35,242 nt of DNA from Bacillota bacterium (GTDB lineage Bacteria; Bacillota; Clostridia; Peptostreptococcales; Anaerovoracaceae): positions 1-35,242 of the forward strand of contig JAUMVD010000019.1 of the NCBI GenBank assembly GCA_030530285.1, read 5' to 3'. This document shows positions 30,168-35,242 of the stretch, piece after piece. Below the pieces are notes generated by a model. It saw only the letters and a program-made list of their open reading frames with translations, did no database searches and was not told where the DNA came from. Made by a program: the position numbers and the translations under genes. The first letter of the stretch is position 1; the number at the start of each line of letters is the position of its first letter.

Positions 30168-31595
30168 ATGAGAATCTATAATACGCTGACAAGAAAAAAA
30201 GAAGAATTTATTCCACAGGAAGAGGGCAAGGTCAAGATGTACGTCTGCGGACCTACCGTATATAACTTTTTCCACATTGGAAACGCCAGACCGTTCGTGG
30301 TATTTGACACCATGAGAAAGTATCTGGAATACAAAGGCTACAAAGTCAAGTTCGTACAGAACTTCACGGACGTGGATGACAAAATCATCAACAGAGCCAA
30401 GGAAGAGGGCATATCCGCAGGTGAAGTCAGCGAGAAATATATCGCCGAATACTACAAAGACGCTGCCGCTCTCAACGTCAAGAAGGCAACGGTACACCCT
30501 AAAGTTACCGAGACGATTCCTGACATCATCAAGTTCGTTCAGGATCTCATCGACAAAGGCTACGCCTACGAAGTAGACGGCGACGTATACTACAGAACCA
30601 AGATGTTCAAGGACTACGGCAAGCTGTCCGGCAAAAACACCGACGATCTGCGACTGGGAGCCAGGATCGCCGTAGGCGAGAAAAAGGAAGATCCTCTGGA
30701 TTTCGCGCTTTGGAAGGCCCGCAAAGAAGATTCGGAGATTGCGTGGGATTCCCCATGGGGCATGGGAAGACCGGGCTGGCACATCGAGTGCTCCGCCATG
30801 TCTAAGAAATATCTGGGAGATACGCTGGATATTCACGCCGGCGGAGAGGACCTGCAGTTCCCGCACCATGAAAACGAAATCGCCCAGTCAGAAGCGCACA
30901 ACGGCAAGCCGTTTGCCAACTACTGGATGCACAACGGATATATCAATGTGGACGGCGTCAAGATGTCCAAATCACTGGGGAACTTCAAAACCGTAAGAGA
31001 CCTGCTGGGACAGTACGATGGTGAAGTGCTCAGATTCCTGATCTTAAGCGGCCAGTACAGAGGCCCAATCGACTTCAATCCTGAGATCCTCTCCCAGTCT
31101 GAGAACGGACTGAAGAGGATGAGAAACGCCAAGTCCCACCTGAAGCACCTGATTGCTACTTCCACGCAGGCAGGACAGGGCGCAGGCCATCTGGACATGT
31201 CCGATGCCGAGAAGGAAGCCCTCGCTTCATTCGACAAATTCAGAGACAAGTTCTGCGAAGCCATGGATGACGACCTCAATACCGCCGACGCCATTTCGGC
31301 CGTATTTGAACTAATCACCGCCATCAACACGGCGACAAAGGACGGCGCCAGCAAAGCCTTTGCGGAAGGATCGCTGGATATCCTGATGGAACTCTGCACC
31401 GTGCTGGGGCTTTTGCAGCAGGAAGTAGAAGAAAAAGTAGAAATCGAGCCTGAGATCCAGGCCCTCATCGATGAGAGACAGGCGGCCAGAAAGGCGAAGA
31501 ACTTCGCCAGAGCCGATGAGATCCGCGATCAGCTGAAGGCCCAGGGGATCACGCTCAAGGATACGCCGCAGGGCGTACAGGTGATCAGAAACTAA
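30168..31595 (+). CDS. cysS: Cysteinyl-tRNA synthetase
   Basis: A 475-residue class I aminoacyl-tRNA synthetase charging tRNA-Cys. Zinc ligand Cys27 is in VKMYVCGPTVYN, the HIGH box is FHIGNARP (from residue 35), a zinc-site WHIECSAMS and HAGGEDLQFPHHENEIAQSE follow, and the KMSKS box is at 265-269. Length is typical. The start at 30168 has GGAGGG 4 bases upstream; an in-frame ATG at 30156 includes that site and is unlikely. No T-box leader is seen; the gene follows PHP within 12 bases. Its TAA touches the ATG of mrnC. Confidence 0.97.
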   Translation: MRIYNTLTRKKEEFIPQEEGKVKMYVCGPTVYNFFHIGNARPFVVFDTMRKYLEYKGYKVKFVQNFTDVDDKIINRAKEEGISAGEVSEKYIAEYYKDAAALNVKKATVHPKVTETIPDIIKFVQDLIDKGYAYEVDGDVYYRTKMFKDYGKLSGKNTDDLRLGARIAVGEKKEDPLDFALWKARKEDSEIAWDSPWGMGRPGWHIECSAMSKKYLGDTLDIHAGGEDLQFPHHENEIAQSEAHNGKPFANYWMHNGYINVDGVKMSKSLGNFKTVRDLLGQYDGEVLRFLILSGQYRGPIDFNPEILSQSENGLKRMRNAKSHLKHLIATSTQAGQGAGHLDMSDAEKEALASFDKFRDKFCEAMDDDLNTADAISAVFELITAINTATKDGASKAFAEGSLDILMELCTVLGLLQQEVEEKVEIEPEIQALIDERQAARKAKNFARADEIRDQLKAQGITLKDTPQGVQVIRN

Positions 31596-31982
31596 ATGAA
31601 GATAGATAATCTAAAAAATCTCAATACCGAAGCCCTGGCGTATATGGGAGACGCCGTATACGAACAGGCGGTGAGAGAAAGGCTTTTGGTCCAGGGTCAC
31701 GCCAGAGTAGACAATCTGCACCGCATGGCGGTAAGGTATGTGAACGCAGAGGCTCAGGCAAAGGCGATAAAGGATCTTTTTGATGAGCTGACCGATGACG
31801 AACAGCGGCTGGTGAAGCGAGCCAGAAACCACAGGTTCCACTCTAAGGCCAAGCACGCCGATCCGGTAACATACAAGTGGGCAACGGCCTTTGAGGCGCT
31901 CATCGGGTATTATTATCTGGCGGATGAGGATCAGAGACTCGATTGGTTTTTGCGGCGAACGTTCTGTGTGATAGGAGATTAA
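31596..31982 (+). CDS. mrnC: Mini-ribonuclease III
   Basis: A 128-residue RNase III-fold nuclease that matures 23S rRNA ends. LAYMGDAVYE (catalytic Asp19) and ATAFEALIGYYYL (catalytic Glu) are the two RNase III signature halves, and no double-stranded RNA-binding domain follows, as expected for MrnC. It starts directly at the cysS stop, the usual Bacillota order. Confidence 0.95.
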   Translation: MKIDNLKNLNTEALAYMGDAVYEQAVRERLLVQGHARVDNLHRMAVRYVNAEAQAKAIKDLFDELTDDEQRLVKRARNHRFHSKAKHADPVTYKWATAFEALIGYYYLADEDQRLDWFLRRTFCVIGD

Positions 31983-31986
31983 CTTC

Positions 31987-32244
31987 ATGGCAAACAGATA
32001 TTCTAAAAAAAAGAAACCGGTCAACAAGACGAAGGAATGGATAACCGATTACTATCAGACCGGCCGCGAATGGGATAAGGATAACAAGCGCAGACGTGAA
32101 GAAGCCGGAGAAAAGGAAAACAAAGGCCTCAAGAACCTGAATTCATTCGAGCGCTCTTGTATCGTGATCATTATTCTGGCGCTGATCGGGCTGTTTATCA
32201 AACTGGTGGTTCTGAAGCACGGATTCTGGACGCCGGGAATTTAG
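31987..32244 (+). CDS. Small membrane protein of unknown function
   Basis: An 85-residue protein with a very basic, charged N-terminal half (RYSKKKKPVNKTKEW, then DKDNKRRREEAGEKEN) and one C-terminal membrane helix (CIVIIILALIGLFIKLVVL, about 58-76). AGGAG at the mrnC end serves as its binding site. No family is recognised. Its place between mrnC and thyA, and the charged cytoplasmic part, are compatible with an RNA- or ribosome-linked accessory, but nothing proves it. Confidence 0.75.
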   Translation: MANRYSKKKKPVNKTKEWITDYYQTGREWDKDNKRRREEAGEKENKGLKNLNSFERSCIVIIILALIGLFIKLVVLKHGFWTPGI

Positions 32245-32255
32245 AGGATAAATCA

Positions 32256-33086
32256 ATGAGTAAAGCAGACAAATTATTTGTAGATATGTGTCAGAGCATT
32301 CTGGACGAAGGGTACAGCAGCGAGGGACAGAAGGTTCGCGCCAAATGGGAAGACGGGACTCCGGCGCATACCATCAAGCGTTTTGGCGTCGTAAACCGGT
32401 ACGACCTGCAGGAAGAGTTTCCTGCGCTGACCTTGAGGCCGACGTACATCAAAAGCGCCGTCGACGAAATGCTCTGGATATGGCAGAAGAAATCAAACAA
32501 AGTAAGCGATTTGAGCTCCGGCATATGGGATGAATGGACGGCAGAGGACGGAACCATCGGCAAGGCTTACGGATATCAGATGGGCATCAAATATCAATTC
32601 GCCCAGGGCGAGATGGATCAGGTCGACAACGTGATCTGGCAGCTGAAGAACGCGCCGTATTCCAGGAGGATTATGACCAATATGTATAACTTCGCGGATC
32701 TGTCGGAGATGAAGCTGGAACCCTGCGCCTACAGCATGACCTTTAACGTTACGGGGGACCGGCTGAACGGCATCCTCCATCAGAGGTCTCAGGACATTCT
32801 GGCGGCCAACAACTGGAACGTGGTGCAGTACGCTGTGCTCATCCACATGCTGGCGCAGGTAACGGGATTCGTTCCGGGAGAACTGGTGCACGTCATCGCC
32901 GACGCCCACATCTATGACAGACACGTGGACATCGTCAGGGAGATGATACAGCGTCCGCAGTATCCGGCGCCGAAGTTCACCCTGAATCCGGACGTGAAGG
33001 ATTTTTATGATTTCAAGCTGTCGGATATCAAGATCGAAGATTACAAGACCAACCCGCAGATCAAAAACATACCGATCGCGATTTAA
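32256..33086 (+). CDS. thyA: Thymidylate synthase (ThyA type)
   Basis: A 276-residue folate-dependent synthase making dTMP from dUMP. The nucleophile Cys157 lies in LEPCAYSMTFN, followed by the phosphate-binding HQRSQDILAANNWNVVQYA and the late HIYDRHVDIVREM. The N-terminus of about 40 residues differs from E. coli ThyA but keeps the fold order. The start at 32256 has AGAGGAT upstream; a longer overlapping frame to 32157 is rejected. ThyA consumes methylene-THF and yields DHF, which the next gene recycles. Confidence 0.95.
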   Translation: MSKADKLFVDMCQSILDEGYSSEGQKVRAKWEDGTPAHTIKRFGVVNRYDLQEEFPALTLRPTYIKSAVDEMLWIWQKKSNKVSDLSSGIWDEWTAEDGTIGKAYGYQMGIKYQFAQGEMDQVDNVIWQLKNAPYSRRIMTNMYNFADLSEMKLEPCAYSMTFNVTGDRLNGILHQRSQDILAANNWNVVQYAVLIHMLAQVTGFVPGELVHVIADAHIYDRHVDIVREMIQRPQYPAPKFTLNPDVKDFYDFKLSDIKIEDYKTNPQIKNIPIAI

Positions 33087-33105
33087 GGCGAGGGAAGGAT
33101 AAAAC

Positions 33106-33612
33106 ATGAACGCAATTGTTGCTGTAGATAAAAACTGGGGAATCGGCAAGGACAACGACCTGCTGGTGCACCTGTCAAAAGACCTGCAATACTATAAAGA
33201 AAAAACGCTGGGCAAATGCGTGATATTCGGACAGAGGACGCTGGAATCCCTCCCGAAGGGCAGACCGCTTCCGGGAAGAGATCACATCATACTGAGTGAC
33301 GATATGGAGTATCAGGTAACGCCGAGAGAGGGGTTTGCCTGCGACGTCTGCCATACGAAGGAAGAGGTTCTCGCAAAGGCCGCGGAATATCAGGCAAAGG
33401 GCGAAGAAGTCATCGTATGCGGAGGCGCCTCCATCTATGAGCTGTTTCTGGATGACTGTGACGGCTTCTATGTGACCATGATCGACCACGCCTTCGACGC
33501 CGACAGATTCTTCCCGAATCTGGAGGAGCGCGGGCTCAAAGTCACCTGGGAATCTGAGCAGATGGAAGAAGACGGATACCGGTTCACCTTTAGAAAGTAC
33601 GAGCGAGTATAG
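33106..33612 (+). CDS. folA: Dihydrofolate reductase
   Basis: A 168-residue NADPH-dependent reductase that regenerates tetrahydrofolate. AVDKNWGIGKDNDLL, active-site Asp26 in HLSKDLQYYK, VIFGQRTLESLPKGRPLPGRDHIILS and VIVCGGASIYELFLD are the canonical blocks. GAAGGAT lies before the ATG, 19 bases after thyA. The pairing with thyA is the usual functional couple. Confidence 0.95.
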   Translation: MNAIVAVDKNWGIGKDNDLLVHLSKDLQYYKEKTLGKCVIFGQRTLESLPKGRPLPGRDHIILSDDMEYQVTPREGFACDVCHTKEEVLAKAAEYQAKGEEVIVCGGASIYELFLDDCDGFYVTMIDHAFDADRFFPNLEERGLKVTWESEQMEEDGYRFTFRKYERV

Positions 33613-33632
33613 AGTACGAGAGAATATAACAA

Positions 33633-34367
33633 ATGTCTGATTTGATCGCAGGAAGAAATGCCGTTCTCGAAGCGCTGAAGAGCGGCAGGAATATCGATAA
33701 GATAAACATACAAAAAACCGACGGGCAGTATTCGGGACCCATCAAACGGATCATATCCATGGCCAAAGAAAAAAAGATCCCTGTATATTACAGCGATAAG
33801 GCGCATATGGATAAGACTCCGAATCATCAGGGTGTGACGGCTGTTGCGTCGGATTTTGAATACGCTCAGGTGGAAGACATGCTGCAAAGGGCCGCGGAGC
33901 GGGGAGAAAAGCCTTTACTCGTCATCCTGGACGGCATCGAAGATCCCCACAATCTGGGAGCCATCATGAGAACCGCGGAATGCGCCGGAGCGCACGGGAT
34001 CATCATCCCGAAACGGCACAGTGTATCGGTGAATGAAACGGTGCTCAAGACCAGCGCCGGAGCGGCGGAGTATATGCTCTGCGCCCGCGTCACGAATATA
34101 GCCAGAACCATCGATGAGCTGAAGGAAGCGGGGCTCTGGATCTATGCCTGTGATATGGGTGACGGGCTGATCTATGATCAGGACATGACGGGTCCCATGG
34201 CCGTCGTCATCGGCAGTGAGGGTTTCGGCATCAGCCGGCTGGTAAAAGAAAAGTGCGACTTTGTGGTCAGCATTCCGATGAGCGGCAGCATCAATTCGCT
34301 GAACGCCTCAAACGCGGCCGCGATATTTATGTATGAAGCCGTAAGGCAGAGGATCGCCAATGATTGA
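33633..34367 (+). CDS. rlmB: 23S rRNA 2'-O-methyltransferase (RlmB/TrmH family)
   Basis: A 244-residue SpoU-type methyltransferase that, by family, methylates G2251 (E. coli numbering) of 23S rRNA. The N-terminal substrate-binding domain begins IAGRNAVLEAL. The three SPOUT motifs are LDGIEDPHNLGAIMRTAE, AVVIGSEGFGISRLV and VSIPMSGSINSLNASNAAAI. Its last 8 bases overlap the sigH start. Confidence 0.93.
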   Translation: MSDLIAGRNAVLEALKSGRNIDKINIQKTDGQYSGPIKRIISMAKEKKIPVYYSDKAHMDKTPNHQGVTAVASDFEYAQVEDMLQRAAERGEKPLLVILDGIEDPHNLGAIMRTAECAGAHGIIIPKRHSVSVNETVLKTSAGAAEYMLCARVTNIARTIDELKEAGLWIYACDMGDGLIYDQDMTGPMAVVIGSEGFGISRLVKEKCDFVVSIPMSGSINSLNASNAAAIFMYEAVRQRIAND

Positions 34368-34995
34368 AAGAGACATACTGGATTCCATAGAAAATCCCGA
34401 TGATCAGCTGGTGCTGGAAGCACAGGCGGGGGACATCACCGCAGAGGAAACCCTCATCAGGAAGTATTCCCACATCGTCACGAAGAAAACCCAGGCGTTT
34501 TTTATGGCGGGGGCTGACGCGGATGATGTGGTGCAGGAGGGGATGATCGGCCTGCTGAGAGCTGTGCGCAGATACGATCCGGCTAAGAACGCGTCCTTTG
34601 CGACCTTCGCGGAGATCTGCGTCACCAGTCAGATCATCAGCGCCATCAGAAGCGCCGACCGTGTGAAGAACAAACCGCTCAACACTTCGCTTTCGCTCAA
34701 TGTACCCGCAGGCGGTGACAAACGGCGCGAGAACGAAGACATCACGCTGGAGGACACACTCCGCGCCAACATGGCCGATACGCCGGAGCAGCTTTTGCTC
34801 TTAAAAGACGTAACGTACTATATCCTCCATAATGGCGATAACGTCTTCAGCGATTTTGAGATGAAAGTGCTCAACGAGGCGATCAAAGGCTATAAATATG
34901 ATCAGATCGCGGAGAAGCTCGGCAAAACGCCAAAGTCCATCGATAACGCGCTGCAGAGAATCAAGAAAAAAATTGGCAAATATTTGAAACTGTAA
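34360..34995 (+). CDS. sigH: RNA polymerase sigma-H factor
   Basis: A 211-residue sigma-70 family factor. Region 2 contains DDVVQEGMIGLLRAVRRYDP and FATFAEICV; region 4 contains YKYDQIAEKLGKTPKSIDNA, typical of SigH/Spo0H, the early stationary-phase and sporulation sigma factor. AGAGGAT inside rlmB serves as binding site. The rlmB-sigH-tuf neighbourhood is the standard Bacillota arrangement, which supports the name. Whether this organism sporulates cannot be told from the window. Confidence 0.92.
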   Translation: MIERDILDSIENPDDQLVLEAQAGDITAEETLIRKYSHIVTKKTQAFFMAGADADDVVQEGMIGLLRAVRRYDPAKNASFATFAEICVTSQIISAIRSADRVKNKPLNTSLSLNVPAGGDKRRENEDITLEDTLRANMADTPEQLLLLKDVTYYILHNGDNVFSDFEMKVLNEAIKGYKYDQIAEKLGKTPKSIDNALQRIKKKIGKYLKL

Positions 34996-35013
34996 ACTGG
35001 TATATTTTTATGG

Positions 35014-35042
35014 TTGTCAAAACGCCGAAATTATAATATACT
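35014..35042 (+). promoter_or_regulatory. Promoter of tRNA-Thr (and tuf)
   Basis: TTGTCA (35014-35019) and TATACT (35037-35042) are 17 bases apart, each one mismatch from consensus, with the -10 ending 16 bases before the tRNA. A very AT-rich stretch precedes the -10. Confidence 0.75.
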
Positions 35043-35058
35043 GAATGCGTATGAGCGT

Positions 35059-35135
35059 GCTGCTGTAGCTCAGTCGGTAGAGCACCTCATTGGTAATGAG
35101 GAGGTTCGGCAGTTCAAGTCTGCTCAGCAGCTCCA
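35059..35135 (+). tRNA. tRNA-Thr (GGT anticodon)
   Basis: A complete 77-base cloverleaf with encoded CCA. The acceptor is GCTGCTG/CAGCAGC with discriminator T, the D arm is GCTC/GAGC, the anticodon arm CCTCA/TGAGG has loop TTGGTAA (anticodon GGT), and the T arm GGCAG/CTGCT surrounds TTCAAGT. It sits directly upstream of tuf, a common Clostridia arrangement. Confidence 0.95.
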
Positions 35136-35201
35136 ACATTGTTAATTTGCAAGTGCCCTGGGAAGGGCGAGGTCAATCAATTTTTTCAGGAGGAAAAAGC
35201 A

Positions 35202-35242
35202 ATGGCAAAAGCAAAATTCGAAAGAACGAAGCCACATATCAA
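35202..35242 (+). CDS. tuf: Elongation factor Tu, 5' end only
   Basis: The window ends 41 bases into this gene. The visible start MAKAKFERTKPHI is the near-invariant EF-Tu N-terminus of Bacillota, and AGGAGG lies 8 bases upstream. The preceding 66 bases after tRNA-Thr hold a small hairpin-like CCCTGGGAAGGG but no terminator, so tuf is probably co-transcribed with the tRNA. Confidence 0.9.
   Translation, partial: MAKAKFERTKPHI

Overview
The window reads as chromosomal DNA of a low-to-mid GC Bacillota, most likely a gut- or mouth-associated member of class Clostridia. The evidence is the right-hand housekeeping block (cysS, mrnC, thyA, folA, rlmB, sigH, tRNA-Thr, tuf), the AGGAGG-type ribosome binding sites, the Xpt/MrnC/SigH set, and several large secreted proteins with fibronectin-III or BspA-type leucine-rich modules. 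Family-level placement would be a guess.

Layout. 1-361: a non-coding leader with an intrinsic terminator. 362-1930: a secreted FN3 plus GH105-like unsaturated-glycuronyl hydrolase. 2053-6327 (minus strand): a YtcJ-type amidohydrolase, a LuxR-type regulator and a secreted protein with two transglutaminase-like modules. 6430-10000 (plus strand): a small membrane protein resembling half of a glycerophosphodiesterase, a large secreted papain-like protease and an acyl-ACP thioesterase. 10007-19755 (minus strand): eight closely packed genes that look like one operon. In transcription order they are a BspA-type LRR surface protein, rfbD, rfbC, a GT-B-like glycosyltransferase, a DUF616/TOD1-type glycosyltransferase, an MBOAT O-acyltransferase, an SGNH (AlgJ/AlgX-like) acyltransferase and a PL11-type rhamnogalacturonan lyase lipoprotein. 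19907-21913 (plus strand): a small unknown protein, a cyclophilin-fold lipoprotein, a VanX-type D-Ala-D-Ala dipeptidase and signal peptidase I. 21914-22310: an AT-rich gap with an inverted repeat and an orphan coding tail. 22311-25640: a class-III aminotransferase and SDR pair with a divergent AraC regulator. 25698-26280: a small membrane protein whose frame runs into a structured block bounded by a copy of the tRNA-Ala 3' end, then tRNA-Ala(GGC) and tRNA-Thr(CGT). 26297-28668: a divergent pair encoding a single-pass membrane protein and a DivIVA-like coiled-coil protein, both with long acidic low-complexity regions. 28745-35242: xpt, a PHP phosphoesterase, cysS, mrnC, a small membrane protein, thyA, folA, rlmB, sigH, tRNA-Thr(GGT) and the first codons of tuf.

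How it fits together. The most interesting region is the 10-kb minus-strand operon. It combines dTDP-L-rhamnose synthesis, two glycosyltransferases, an alginate-style O-acetylation pair and a polysaccharide lyase specific for rhamnose-uronate backbones. This layout parallels alginate operons, where AlgI, AlgJ/AlgX and the lyase AlgL sit with the polymer's biosynthetic genes. It suggests a self-made, O-acetylated, rhamnose-containing surface polymer trimmed by its own lyase. A plain pectin-degradation role for the lyase, together with the GH105 protein at the left end, is the main alternative. All assignments come from reading motifs by eye; no database search was run.
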